A DNA stretch of 64,000 bases from Sphingobium estronivorans. Lineage in GTDB: Bacteria; Pseudomonadota; Alphaproteobacteria; Sphingomonadales; Sphingomonadaceae. Shown one piece after another: positions 25,763 through 34,445 of the stretch. The stretch spans positions 186,001-250,000 of the forward strand of contig NZ_LFCT01000001.1 in NCBI RefSeq assembly GCF_008692605.1, written 5' to 3'. The notes under the pieces are model-generated. The model had not been told where the DNA came from and made no database searches. It saw only the letters and a program-made list of their open reading frames with translations. The position numbers were made by a program, and so were the translations under genes. Each line of letters opens with the position of its first letter. Position 1 is the first letter of the stretch.

Positions 25763-26386
25763 TCACTTCGGCTTGCGGCCCATGCCCGCGGCAAAGGCGA
25801 TCCGCAGGGCTTCGGACAAATTGCGGACCTCGAGCTTGGCCATCAGGCTCGCGCGATGGACCTCGACCGTTCGCGATGAACAGCCCAGGTCATAGGCGAT
25901 CGTCTTATTGGGCAGGCCGTTCGCCAGCCCTTCCAGCACTTCACGCTCCCGGGGCGTCAGTGCAGCGACCCGCACGCCGGCTTCAGAGGTTTCCAGAGTG
26001 CGAAAGTCGACATCGTCGAGACGCGCGAACGCGCGGCTGACGGCGCCGAGCAGGGCCGCTTTCTCGAAGGGCTTCTCGAGAAAGTCGACCGCGCCGCCTT
26101 TCATGGCCTGCACCGCAACCGACACGTCGCCATGGCCGGTCAGGACGATGACCGGCATGTTGACCCCGCGTGCTGCCATGGCGGCCTGAACCTCGAGACC
26201 GTCCATCTCGGGCATGCGCACGTCAAGGATGACGCAGCCGACGGCCGCCGACTTCGCCTCCTTGAGAAACTCCACGCCCGAGGCATAGGTCACGACGTCG
26301 TAGCCCGCGGTCTTGAGCGCAAAGCTCGCCGCCTTGCGGATGCTCTCCTCGTCGTCGACCAGATGGATGACGCGTCTATCCCCCAT
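25763..26386 (-). CDS. fixJ: FixJ-family response regulator
   Basis: The 207-residue protein has a receiver (HLVDDEESIRK; phospho-Asp in CVILDVRMPEMDG; VLTGHGDV; Lys in FLEKPFEK) and a LuxR-type DNA-binding domain (LTPREREVLEGLANGLPNK, then SSRTVEVHRASLMAKL). This is the FixJ/TodR layout. The ATG at 26386 follows GGAGGAGG. It overlaps the end of fixL by 11 bases. It should be phosphorylated by FixL when oxygen falls, and is the best candidate for the TAC(G/T)TA boxes. Confidence 0.92.
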   Translation of the reverse strand: MGDRRVIHLVDDEESIRKAASFALKTAGYDVVTYASGVEFLKEAKSAAVGCVILDVRMPEMDGLEVQAAMAARGVNMPVIVLTGHGDVSVAVQAMKGGAVDFLEKPFEKAALLGAVSRAFARLDDVDFRTLETSEAGVRVAALTPREREVLEGLANGLPNKTIAYDLGCSSRTVEVHRASLMAKLEVRNLSEALRIAFAAGMGRKPK

Positions 26387-27941
26387 GTTCCTCCTCCGCC
26401 CGCGCATGGATCAAGGTAAAATGAAAGCGGGTGCCGCCGCGGTCGGGGCGCTCCATCCAGATACGGCCGCCATGCGCTTCGATGATGGTCCGGCAGATCG
26501 AGAGGCCGAGGCCCATGCCGTCGGCCTTTGTCGAGTTGAACGCCGTGAAGAGCTGCTCGCGGATTCCGTCCGCGATGCCGGGACCGGTATCCTCCACGGT
26601 CACCTCGATCAGCCCGTCAGGGCGCAACCTGGTCGCCACCTTGAGGTCGCGAACCGGACACTCCGCCATCGCCTCGATGGCATTGCGCATCAGGTTGACC
26701 AGCACCTGCTGGATCTGCACCCTGTCGACGAGGACCAGCGTCGCGGCGGGATCGACCGCAAAGAAGCTGCGGATGCCGCGCTCGCGTGCACCGACCAGCG
26801 CGAGCTGGCTCGCCTCGGCGATGACCTGCGGCAGCTCGTGGAGGCTCTTGTCGACCTCGCCGCGGGCGACGAAATCGCGCAGGCGCCGGACGATATGGCC
26901 GGCCCGCAGCGTTTCCTGTGCCGCATCATCCATCACCGACCGTAGCGACACGAAGGGTTCGTCGTCCCGCTCGTCGAGCATGTCGCGGATCGTCTCGAGA
27001 TAGAGCGCGACCGCGGCAAGCGGCTGGTTGAGCTCATGCGCGAGCGTCGAGGCCATCGTGCCCATCGCGCTCAGCCGAGAGACATGGACCAGCTCTGCCT
27101 GCAGTTCCTTGAGCCTGAGCTCATCCTGCTCCTTGGCGGTGAGATCCCGGATAAAGCCGGTGAACAACCGCTGCCCGTCTTCACCGGCCTCGCCGACCGA
27201 CAGCTGCATCGGGAAGGTTGAGCCGTCGCGGCGCTGGCCGACCACGACGCGACCGAGGCCGATGATCCGGCGCTCGCCGGTCTGCAGATAATGCGCGAGA
27301 TATTCGTCGTGACGGTCGCGATCGGGCTGGGGCATAAGGCAGGAGACGTTGCGGCCGACGAGCTCGGCTTCGCTGTAGCCGAACAGGCGTTGTGCCGCTG
27401 CGCTGAACGACGTGATGGCGCCGGTCTCGTCGATGATGATCATCGCATCCGGCACCGTCGCCAGAATCGATTGCAGATGCTGCTCGCGGGTCTCGATCGA
27501 TGCGCGGACCGCCGCCTCGTCGGTGACATCGCGGCTGATGCAGGCGAAGCCGCGATGTGTGTCGCCTTCGAACAGTGCGGTGATCGTCAGGCGCGCCAGA
27601 TATTCCGCGCCGTTCTCGCAGACCCGCCACGCTTCGCGCTCCAGCGTGCCCTCGTGAAGGGCGGCCGCCAGGTCTGCGCCTGGACGCCCCGCCGTAATCT
27701 CGTCGGGCGGGTAGAACAGGTCGTGGGGCTGTCCCAGGACGCGATCGAGCGGCCAGCATTCGGCACGCTCGCCTTCTTCATTATAGCTCAGCACCATCCC
27801 GGAAGGATCGAGCAGCGTCAGGACGTGGCCGCCAGCCTGTCGCAGGAACAGCGGCGCAAGCCGCGCCACCTCCCTGGCAATCTCGTCGGGCCCGCGCCTC
27901 GTGTAGACCATCGGCCGGCTCACACGCCCGGCCGGGCGCAC
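26376..27941 (-). CDS. fixL: FixL-like oxygen-sensing PAS histidine kinase
   Basis: The 521-residue kinase has two PAS domains (about 35-140 and 150-270) and a HisKA/HATPase part. The second PAS matches the FixL haem domain: His211 in RHDEYLAHY corresponds to the proximal haem ligand (His200 of B. japonicum FixL), and Arg231 in IIGLGRVV to the distal Arg220. The H-box is AHELNQPLAA (His302), the N-box NLMRNAIEAM, and the G-boxes DTGPGI and GLGLSI. No TM helix is seen, so it is cytosolic. The start is a GTG without a clear ribosome site; ATG 27911 is possible. Confidence 0.9.
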   Translation of the reverse strand: MRPAGRVSRPMVYTRRGPDEIAREVARLAPLFLRQAGGHVLTLLDPSGMVLSYNEEGERAECWPLDRVLGQPHDLFYPPDEITAGRPGADLAAALHEGTLEREAWRVCENGAEYLARLTITALFEGDTHRGFACISRDVTDEAAVRASIETREQHLQSILATVPDAMIIIDETGAITSFSAAAQRLFGYSEAELVGRNVSCLMPQPDRDRHDEYLAHYLQTGERRIIGLGRVVVGQRRDGSTFPMQLSVGEAGEDGQRLFTGFIRDLTAKEQDELRLKELQAELVHVSRLSAMGTMASTLAHELNQPLAAVALYLETIRDMLDERDDEPFVSLRSVMDDAAQETLRAGHIVRRLRDFVARGEVDKSLHELPQVIAEASQLALVGARERGIRSFFAVDPAATLVLVDRVQIQQVLVNLMRNAIEAMAECPVRDLKVATRLRPDGLIEVTVEDTGPGIADGIREQLFTAFNSTKADGMGLGLSICRTIIEAHGGRIWMERPDRGGTRFHFTLIHARAEEEHGG

Positions 27942-27969
27942 GTATCCGGGCGTAGCCGGACCGTGCCAC

Positions 27970-28443
27970 TCAGCGCCGCGCGAGTATGGCCTTCATCTCG
28001 TCGATTTCCTGCCGCTGCGAGCGCTTGATCGATTCGCAAAGCCGGATGACTTCCGGATCGCTGAGCTTTGCTTCCTGGCACATCAGGATCGCGCCGGAGT
28101 GGTGTGGGATCATCGAGCGCAGAAAGGCCGTGTCGCCGATCGTGGTCTGCGTGCGGATGAACGCGAAGCTGCCCAAGAAGGCGACCAGCGACGCGGCGAT
28201 CAGCGCGATGTTGGCGGCCTTCGACGGGAACATGTGCCGCATGGCGAGGATCATGAGCACCACCATCGGTGAGACCATCATCAGCGTCATGTAGAGCATG
28301 TTGAGGTTGTTGTAGAAGCTGTCGAGCCCGTCGATCATGACGAACATCACCAGATACATGATGACGCCGCTGATGACGGTCTGGAAGGCCAGGCTCCAAT
28401 AGGCGCCCATCTTCCGTGTGCTCATGTGGGACGAATGATCCAT
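27970..28443 (-). CDS. DUF305 membrane protein
   Basis: The 157-residue protein has about four hydrophobic helices, then a C-terminal DUF305 segment with MIPHHSGAILMC, the His-His motif that probably binds metal. DUF305 proteins often sit in copper/heavy-metal clusters; their function is unclear. GAAGGAG precedes the ATG. It lies 28 bases upstream of the fixL start and 90 bases downstream of copB-2, on the same strand. Confidence 0.85.
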   Translation of the reverse strand: MDHSSHMSTRKMGAYWSLAFQTVISGVIMYLVMFVMIDGLDSFYNNLNMLYMTLMMVSPMVVLMILAMRHMFPSKAANIALIAASLVAFLGSFAFIRTQTTIGDTAFLRSMIPHHSGAILMCQEAKLSDPEVIRLCESIKRSQRQEIDEMKAILARR

Positions 28444-28533
28444 GGCGTATCTCCTTCGTTCGGCGCAGGCCGACCTGGGTCTCAGTGTAACGCCCCGCTC
28501 TCCTGTTCGCCCCCGCCATCAGCCGTCCCGATG

Positions 28534-29682
28534 CTAGAACCAGAAGCGGATGCCGGCGACGAAGCTGGTGGCATGGACGTCCTCGCCGGCAAGCCTCGAC
28601 AGCCGCGCCGTGTCGCCGGCTTTGCGCAGATAAGAGACGCCGATATAGGGTGCGAACTGGCGGCTGAACTCATAGCGCAGGCGCGCGCCGAGCTCTATGT
28701 TGACCAGCCCCGAACCGATGTCGTTCTCCGGAATATCCTGCGCGGCGAAATTGACCTCGGCGCGCGGCTGCAAGATCAGGCGCTGGGTAATGCGCTGGTC
28801 GTAATAGCCCTCGACCCGGCCCAGAACATCGCCCTTGGTCGAGAGGAACAGCGCGCCTTCGACTTCGAACATGCCGGGAGCCAGGCCCTCGACGCCGACC
28901 GTCGCGTAAGTGCGGTCGGGCCCGCGGCCGAAGTCCTGGCGGATACCGCCCTGAAGATTGAAATAGGGGTCGATGGCCCGGCTATAGAGCACCTGCACCT
29001 CCGCGCTGTCGATGCCGCGGCCGAACTCGCCTTCGCCCTCGCTCTTGAGCCAGAGCCGGTTGATATCGCCGCCGTAAAAGCCTTCGCCATCCCAGCGATA
29101 GCCATCGCGACCGCTATGCGCTTGATACTCGAACAGGTTGAGCAGCACCTGCCCGAAATTGTTGCCGCCGCTGTCCTTCATCATGATGTCGCGTGAGCGC
29201 GCCATCTCGGCGCCGGGAAAATCACGATCGGCGAAGTGGTCGCTGGGGGGAGGCGGCGGGGGCGCATTGCCGGCCGGAAGCGCCGTGCCGGTCATTTGCA
29301 TGCCGGGCATGGCGGTCTGGCCATGCTGCGAATGGTCCATCCCGGGCATGTCCGGCATCGCGCCGTCCTGATGCTGGGAGTGGTCCATGCCCGGCATGTC
29401 CGGCATCGCGGGAGACGCGGGTTGCGGCTGACCGGCCGCATCTCCCTGCGGCGCAGGACTGGCCTGGTGCTGCGAATGGTCCATCGCCGAGGTGGCGTCT
29501 GGCGCTGGTGTCTGAGCGCGCGGCCTGGCGGCGGCCTTGTCCTTCTTCTTCTCCTGCGCCGGCGGCACCTCGCCCGGCGGCGCCATGCCGGGCATGCCGT
29601 GCATTGAATGATCCTGGGCAAAGGCGGGCGCGGCAGCGAAAAGGGCGATCGCGCTCACCAGCGGCGTGAGGATGCGGGTCAT
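28534..29682 (-). CDS. copB: CopB-family outer-membrane copper resistance protein (copy 2)
   Basis: The 382-residue protein has a signal peptide and a long Met/His/Pro-rich linker. The linker carries repeats of PDMPGMDHSQH (three MDHSQH units) likely to bind Cu. The CopB barrel domain follows (FGQVLLNLFEYQ; GGDINRLWLKSEGEGEF; VGVEGLAPGMFEVEGAL; LLQPRAEVNFAAQ-like; NIELGARLRYE; FAPYIGVSYL). The ATG overlaps the stop of copA-2. It is larger than copy 1 because of the repeat linker. Confidence 0.92.
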   Translation of the reverse strand: MTRILTPLVSAIALFAAAPAFAQDHSMHGMPGMAPPGEVPPAQEKKKDKAAARPRAQTPAPDATSAMDHSQHQASPAPQGDAAGQPQPASPAMPDMPGMDHSQHQDGAMPDMPGMDHSQHGQTAMPGMQMTGTALPAGNAPPPPPPSDHFADRDFPGAEMARSRDIMMKDSGGNNFGQVLLNLFEYQAHSGRDGYRWDGEGFYGGDINRLWLKSEGEGEFGRGIDSAEVQVLYSRAIDPYFNLQGGIRQDFGRGPDRTYATVGVEGLAPGMFEVEGALFLSTKGDVLGRVEGYYDQRITQRLILQPRAEVNFAAQDIPENDIGSGLVNIELGARLRYEFSRQFAPYIGVSYLRKAGDTARLSRLAGEDVHATSFVAGIRFWF

Positions 29683-31607
29683 TACGCGTCTCCCTTCGGA
29701 CGGACGCTCACGACCCGCATCATCCCGGCATGCATGTGGTAGAGGAGATGACAGTGGAAGGCCCAGTCGCCGACCGCGTCGGCGGTGAAGTCCCAGGTCA
29801 CCTTGCCGCCGGGCTGGACGATTACCGTATGCTTGCGTGGCGCATGATCGCCATGCCCCGTCACCAGCTCGAAAAAATGCCCGTGAATATGGATCGGATG
29901 CCCCATCATCGTGTCGTTGATGAGATTGACGCGCACCCGCTCGCCTTCGATGAAGGGGATCGGCTCGTGATGGTCCGACATTTTTTCGCCGTCGAACGAC
30001 CACATGAACCGCTCCATGTTGCCGGTGAGGTGAATGTCGATGCTGCGGCTCGGCGCGCGCACGTCCGGATTGCGATCGAGCGCCATCAGGTCCCTGTAGA
30101 CAAGCACCTTGTGGCCGACGTCGGCGAGGCCCTGGCCGGGCTCGCCGGTGCGGTCGACGGGCATCGGCGAGATGGTCTGGACGCTCGGGTCGCGCTTCAC
30201 CTGCGGCGCGTTCGAGAAGTCTCGCATCTTCATCGACCCCATCGCGTGCCCGCCATGGTCCATGCCCGCCATCTGGCCATCGGCGCCCATCGCGCCGTGG
30301 TCCATCCCGCTCATCGCGGAATGATCCATCCCCGAATGATCCATGCCTGCCATGGCGCTATTGTCCATGGTCGCCATCGCTGCCGCCGCGCCGGTCGCGA
30401 GGCGCGCGGACGCGTTCTTCTCGGCCGTCGGATCGACGCCCCGCATAGCGCCGCCCGACATGTCCATGCCTTCCATGCCCGGCATCGAGGACATGTCCAT
30501 GCCCATGTCCTTCATGTCGGCGAGCGGCCGTTTGCGTAAGGGGGGAACCTCGCCGGCCATGCCGGCGCGCGGCGCGAGCGTGGCACGCGCCATGCCCGAG
30601 CGGTCGATCGCCTCGCCGACAAGGGTGTAGGCCTTGTCATCGCCTGGGCTGACAACGACGTCGTAGGTCTCGGCAACACCAACCTGGAACTCGTCGACGG
30701 TGACCGGCACCACATTCTGCCCGTCGGCCTGGACGATGGTCAGCGGCAGGCCGGGGATGCGGACGTTGAAGGTGGTCATCGCCGACGCATTGATGACCCG
30801 CAGCCGCACCCGTTCGCCCGGGGTGAAGAGCGCGGTCCAGTTGTCCATCGGACCATGGCCGTTGACGAGATAGGTGTAGGTGGATCCGGTCACATCGGAG
30901 ATGTCGGCCGGGTCCATCCGCATCTGGCCCCAGTCGAGCCGGTCCTTGAGCGGCTGATCCTTGCCCGACAGGAGCCCGGCCAGGGTCTGGCGCTGGAAAT
31001 TGAAATGGCCGGGGTTGACCTTGAGGCGCCGGAAGATCGCCTGCGGCGAGAGCGCGCTGTGATCGGCGAGCACGATGACATGCTCGCGGTCATAGGCGAC
31101 CGGATCGGCACCGGCGGGATCGATGATGATCGGGCCGTAATGGCCTTCCTGTTCCTGCAGGCCTGAATGGCTGTGGTACCAGTAGGTGCCGCTTTGCACG
31201 ACGGAGAACTGGTAGAGGTAGTTCGAGCCCGGCTTGATGCCCGGAAAAGACACGCCCGGCACACCGTCCATATTGGCCGGCAGGATCAGCCCGTGCCAGT
31301 GGATCGAGCTGTCCTCCTCCAGCTGATTGATGACGTTGAGCCGCACGCGCTGGCCCTCGCGCAGCCGGATCAGCGGGGCGGGGACCGTGCCGTTGAGGCC
31401 GATTGCCCGGAACTTGCGCCCGTCGATGGTCATCGACTGCCGGGCGATGGTGAGCGTAATGTCTTCGCCCGACACGGTCGGCAGCGTCGGTCGCATCCCC
31501 GGCGAGATCGTCTGCGCCCAGGCCGGCAGCCAGGCTGACAATGCTGCGCCGCCGCCGGCGAGGGCCGCGCCGCGGAGGAACTGGCGGCGGTCGAGAGCAG
31601 AAATCAT
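29682..31607 (-). CDS. copA: CopA-family multicopper oxidase (copy 2)
   Basis: The 641-residue oxidase has a Tat leader (DRRQFLRGAALAGGGAA). Copper motifs are SIHWHGLILP, YWYHSHSG, HPIHIHGHFF and HCHLLYHMHAGMM. A large Met/His insert (about residues 370-470) has repeated GMDHS/GMDMS units, a common copper-loading feature of CopA. It is probably driven by the ECF-like promoter at 31649-31675, which overlaps the 3' end of the sigma gene. It pairs with copB-2. Confidence 0.94.
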   Translation of the reverse strand: MISALDRRQFLRGAALAGGGAALSAWLPAWAQTISPGMRPTLPTVSGEDITLTIARQSMTIDGRKFRAIGLNGTVPAPLIRLREGQRVRLNVINQLEEDSSIHWHGLILPANMDGVPGVSFPGIKPGSNYLYQFSVVQSGTYWYHSHSGLQEQEGHYGPIIIDPAGADPVAYDREHVIVLADHSALSPQAIFRRLKVNPGHFNFQRQTLAGLLSGKDQPLKDRLDWGQMRMDPADISDVTGSTYTYLVNGHGPMDNWTALFTPGERVRLRVINASAMTTFNVRIPGLPLTIVQADGQNVVPVTVDEFQVGVAETYDVVVSPGDDKAYTLVGEAIDRSGMARATLAPRAGMAGEVPPLRKRPLADMKDMGMDMSSMPGMEGMDMSGGAMRGVDPTAEKNASARLATGAAAAMATMDNSAMAGMDHSGMDHSAMSGMDHGAMGADGQMAGMDHGGHAMGSMKMRDFSNAPQVKRDPSVQTISPMPVDRTGEPGQGLADVGHKVLVYRDLMALDRNPDVRAPSRSIDIHLTGNMERFMWSFDGEKMSDHHEPIPFIEGERVRVNLINDTMMGHPIHIHGHFFELVTGHGDHAPRKHTVIVQPGGKVTWDFTADAVGDWAFHCHLLYHMHAGMMRVVSVRPKGDA

Positions 31608-31648
31608 TCGGTTGTCTCAGCTTTAAGAAAGAGGGCGTACCTATTGGG

Positions 31649-31675
31649 AATACGCAGCATGGCCTCATCCCCCTC
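31649..31675 (-). promoter_or_regulatory. GAGGGG-N14-GCGTATT promoter (proposed ECF/CnrH type)
   Basis: On the minus strand GAGGGG (31675-31670), a 14-base spacer, and GCGTATT (31655-31649) lie 42 bases before copA-2. The -35 overlaps the last codon of the sigma gene. Confidence 0.55.
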
Positions 31676-32240
31676 AAACTTTCTTTAATATTTCCGAAAG
31701 GCGTGCCCTAGCTCGATAGAGGCGCGTTTCGACCGCCTTCTGGCTGATCCCGAGAATTTCGGCGGTTTCAGCTTCCGATTTCTCGTCGATCGTACGCAAA
31801 ATAAGCGTGTCCTTGAGGGAAGACGGCAGGGCAGCAATCGCTTTCATTGCTTGCGCGAGCTGCTGTTCGGCCCCGATCGCCTGATCGGGCAGCGGTGCGT
31901 CGTCGGCGACGCCGTCCGCCTCGCCGAGCGGTAGGGCTAGGGCAAAGAAATTTCGAACCGCTCGCCGACGCCGCCAGTCATGGCATTTGTTGATGACAAT
32001 CCGGGACATCCAGACCTGGAAGGGTCGGGTTACGTCATAGCGGTTGAGTGCGGCAAAGGCCGCGACGAAGCTCGCCTGGGTGACATCCAATGCCTCATCC
32101 ATAGATCCGACATGGCTGCGCACGAGCCGGTGAACCCAACCTTGATGCCGGCGGACCAGCTCGCCATAGGCCGCTTGCCGGCCTCCAAGCGCCAGAGCCG
32201 CGAGCTCCCCGTCCGAGCAGTCGGGGAGGCACGCGGTCAT
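31674..32240 (-). CDS. ECF sigma factor, CnrH-like
   Basis: The 188-residue sigma-70-family factor has region 2 (AYGELVRRHQGWVHRLVRSH; DVTQASFVAAFAALNRYD; RPFQVWMSRIVINKCHDWRRR) and region 4 (SLKDTLILRTIDEKSEAETA; AEILGISQKAVETRLYRARA). It is the last gene of a Y-X-H order typical of cnr/ncc systems and overlaps the sensor gene by 4 bases. It probably drives the GAGGGG-N14-GCGTATT promoters of copAB-2, copCD and its own operon. Confidence 0.88.
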   Translation of the reverse strand: MTACLPDCSDGELAALALGGRQAAYGELVRRHQGWVHRLVRSHVGSMDEALDVTQASFVAAFAALNRYDVTRPFQVWMSRIVINKCHDWRRRRAVRNFFALALPLGEADGVADDAPLPDQAIGAEQQLAQAMKAIAALPSSLKDTLILRTIDEKSEAETAEILGISQKAVETRLYRARARLSEILKKV

Positions 32241-32680
32241 TCGGATTTGGCCGTCAGCGCTTTCACCACGGCGTCGTCGAATTTGTCCGTCTGATCCGGG
32301 CGCAGCACGGCCCGCATCGCGAAGATATGCTCAAGTGTTTCTTTCTGCAGCGCGCCCATGGCCTGGTGCGAGCGATCCACCGCAGTTGCGACTTGCGGGC
32401 CATAGCCATGCTCCGCTTCGATCGCTTCCGCGAGACGCGCATTGTCGGCGCGCAATTCGGCCTCCAGCGCTTGACGCCGGATCGCGTAGTTCTTCTCGAT
32501 TGTCTCGAGTCGGCTGTGTTGCGCTGAATTCAGCTTCAGATCGCGATGGAGCAGCTCGTGCAGCTCATTTTCGACCGGGCGCACTGGAACCACATAGACG
32601 CGGCCAATGACAACGCCAGCGATCGCCGCGGCGAAGGTCACCAGGACGAGGAGCAGGAGCCGGCGGCGGTCGCGCATCAC
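32237..32680 (-). CDS. CnrX-like periplasmic metal sensor
   Basis: The 147-residue protein has one N-terminal TM helix (LLLLVLVTFAAAIAGVVIG). A periplasmic helical domain follows (ELHELLHRDLKLNSAQHSRL; a four-helix hook like CnrX/Spy), with His residues (LHELLH; QH; EHIFAM) that may bind metal. CnrX-type sensors hold the anti-sigma until metal binds. It overlaps both flanking genes by 4 bases. Cu rather than Ni/Co is expected from the neighbours; that is inference. Confidence 0.82.
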   Translation of the reverse strand: MMRDRRRLLLLVLVTFAAAIAGVVIGRVYVVPVRPVENELHELLHRDLKLNSAQHSRLETIEKNYAIRRQALEAELRADNARLAEAIEAEHGYGPQVATAVDRSHQAMGALQKETLEHIFAMRAVLRPDQTDKFDDAVVKALTAKSE

Positions 32681-32949
32681 TGCGAGCTCAGCAGCGTCGA
32701 GGGCGCAAGCGCGAGCCGAGCATCGAAGGGCGATAGCGGTTTGGCATCAGCAGACCGTGTCGGAACTGCCGAGCCGGCAATTCCGATGAACAGCGCGGTT
32801 GCGGCCGCGATGCCGAACGTCATAGCGCCAAGGCTTGGTATGGCCCGGATGCGCGCTATTTCCGCCATGACCCGGCTTTCCAGGCCGCCGAGCCTGGGAT
32901 CGAGAGGCGCATCGCGCAACCGCGAGAGCAGGTGGTCAAGTTCATCCAT
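32677..32949 (-). CDS. CnrY-like anti-sigma factor
   Basis: The 90-residue protein has a short cytosolic N-terminus (MDELDHLLSRLRDAPLDPRL), a helix with GLESRVMAEIARIR that fits the sigma-binding segment, one TM helix (MTFGIAAATALFIGIAGS) and a short periplasmic tail. This is the layout of CnrY/NccY anti-sigmas. It is first in the three-gene minus-strand unit. Sequence similarity in this family is low, so the call leans on gene order. Confidence 0.72.
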   Translation of the reverse strand: MDELDHLLSRLRDAPLDPRLGGLESRVMAEIARIRAIPSLGAMTFGIAAATALFIGIAGSAVPTRSADAKPLSPFDARLALAPSTLLSSQ

Positions 32950-32973
32950 GGTGCTTCTCCGTCTTCATCCTTC

Positions 32974-33000
32974 AATACGCACGATGGTCCAGGAACCCTT
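32974..33000 (-). promoter_or_regulatory. AAGGGT-N14-GCGTATT promoter (proposed autoregulation of the sigma operon)
   Basis: On the minus strand AAGGGT (33000-32995) and GCGTATT (32980-32974) are 14 bases apart, 25 bases before the anti-sigma start. The -10 equals that of the copAB-2 and copCD promoters; the -35 keeps only the AGGG core. Confidence 0.45.
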
Positions 33001-33025
33001 GCTGTAGATTGAAAAGAATAATTGC

Positions 33026-33052
33026 GAGGGGTGGGGGCTCGGGCTGCGTATT
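33026..33052 (+). promoter_or_regulatory. GAGGGG-N14-GCGTATT promoter before copC
   Basis: GAGGGG (33026-33031) and GCGTATT (33046-33052) are 14 bases apart, 30 bases before the copC ATG. It is back-to-back with the sigma operon promoter. Confidence 0.55.
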
Positions 33053-33082
33053 GTCTCATGGGATCTACAGGAGAATGTTCCA

Positions 33083-33460
33083 ATGCGTTTCTTTTCGCCT
33101 CTCGCAGTTATCGCCGCCGTCGGCCTGAGTGTTTCTGCTCCGGCCTACGCGCATCCCAAGCTTGTGTCCTCGACGCCCGCCGCGAACGCCAGCGTCTCGG
33201 CGCCTTCGCGTATCACGCTCACCTTCAGTGAAGGTCTGATGCCGAAGCTGTCGGGCGCCGAGATCGTGATGACCGGCATGCCCGGCATGCCCAACCACCG
33301 CATGGCGGTAACCGGCTTCAAGACGTCCGTCGAAGGCGACAAGACGCTCGTGCTGACGCTCGCCAAGCCGCTCATGGCGGGCAGCTATCAGGTCGCCTGG
33401 CACGTCGTCTCGACCGACACGCACCGCATCCAGGGCAATCTCGCCTTTACCGTCAAGTGA
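33083..33460 (+). CDS. copC: CopC periplasmic copper-binding protein
   Basis: The 125-residue protein has a signal peptide cut at AYA, giving a mature N-terminal His (HPKLVSSTPA), the first Cu(II) ligand of CopC. The second His is in STDTHRIQG near the end. A Met-rich loop (MTGMPGMPNHRM) could bind Cu(I). AGGAG precedes the ATG. It is followed after 4 bases by copD, with which it acts in copper uptake or handling. Confidence 0.94.
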   Translation: MRFFSPLAVIAAVGLSVSAPAYAHPKLVSSTPAANASVSAPSRITLTFSEGLMPKLSGAEIVMTGMPGMPNHRMAVTGFKTSVEGDKTLVLTLAKPLMAGSYQVAWHVVSTDTHRIQGNLAFTVK

Positions 33461-33464
33461 CGCC

Positions 33465-34409
33465 ATGAACGACGTGGCACTCGTCGCCGTCCGCTGGGCG
33501 CTCTACGTCGATCTCGGCCTGTTGTTCGGCCTGCCGCTGTTCGCGCTCTATGCGCCCGGCGGCGGCCGGATGGTACAGCGGCATCTGCCGATGGTAGCAA
33601 TGGTGGCCGGTCTCGCCTGTCTCGCCCTCCTGCTGTCGGCGCTGGGGTTCGCGTTGCAGGCAGCGGCCATGACCGGGCTGCCGCTCACCCAGCCTGATCT
33701 TTCCATGGTCGCAGAGCTGTTCAACGGCACGTCCATGGGAACGGCGCTGAAGGCGCGCCTCGTCGCGCTCCTCGTTCTTCTGCTCTCCATCCCCTTCTAT
33801 CGCCGGCAATCCCGTCCTGCCTTCATCGCCTCCACTCTGGCAGGCGCGGTCGCACTCGCGACCCTCGCCTGGAGCGGGCATGGCGCGGCCGGCGAAGGCG
33901 AGGCGGGCTGGCTGCAACTGGGGGCCGATCTCATCCATCTGCTCGCCGCGGGCGCCTGGGTCGGCGCGCTTGCCGCATTCCTTGCGCTGGTTCTTACCAG
34001 GCTCGCAACCGATGATCTCGCCACTGAAGACATGGACCGGGTCATGCTCGCCGAGGAAGCGCTGCGGGGCTTCTCCCTCGTCGGCACGATCATCGTCGCC
34101 CTGCTGATCCTGACCGGGACGGTGAACGGCTGGTTCCTGGTCGGCCCGGGCAACATCGCGTCTCTCGGGCAGTCGACCTACGGCCTGCTGCTCATCGCCA
34201 AGCTGCTGCTCTTCGCCGGCATGCTGGGCCTGGCCGCGCTCAACCGTTATCGCCTGACCCCGGCACTTGCGCAGGCGATCGAGGAAGAGGACGCGCCACG
34301 GGCGCAGGCGCTGCTGCGCGCGAGCCTCGTCGTCGAAGGCGGTCTTGCGATCGTCATTCTCGGGCTGGTCGCCTGGCTGGGGACACTGTCGCCACCCATG
34401 TCGATGTAG
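33465..34409 (+). CDS. copD: CopD-family copper membrane protein
   Basis: The 314-residue protein has about eight TM helices. The CopD domain carries WSGHGAAGEG, LLAAGAWVGALAAF and the late helix region (LLLIAKLLLFAGMLGLAALNRYRLTP). It likely moves copper across the inner membrane with CopC. The gene is next to copC and under the same promoter. Confidence 0.92.
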   Translation: MNDVALVAVRWALYVDLGLLFGLPLFALYAPGGGRMVQRHLPMVAMVAGLACLALLLSALGFALQAAAMTGLPLTQPDLSMVAELFNGTSMGTALKARLVALLVLLLSIPFYRRQSRPAFIASTLAGAVALATLAWSGHGAAGEGEAGWLQLGADLIHLLAAGAWVGALAAFLALVLTRLATDDLATEDMDRVMLAEEALRGFSLVGTIIVALLILTGTVNGWFLVGPGNIASLGQSTYGLLLIAKLLLFAGMLGLAALNRYRLTPALAQAIEEEDAPRAQALLRASLVVEGGLAIVILGLVAWLGTLSPPMSM

Positions 34410-34445
34410 TTTATCGTTTCGAACGCCTCGCGTTGGGAGAAGCCA

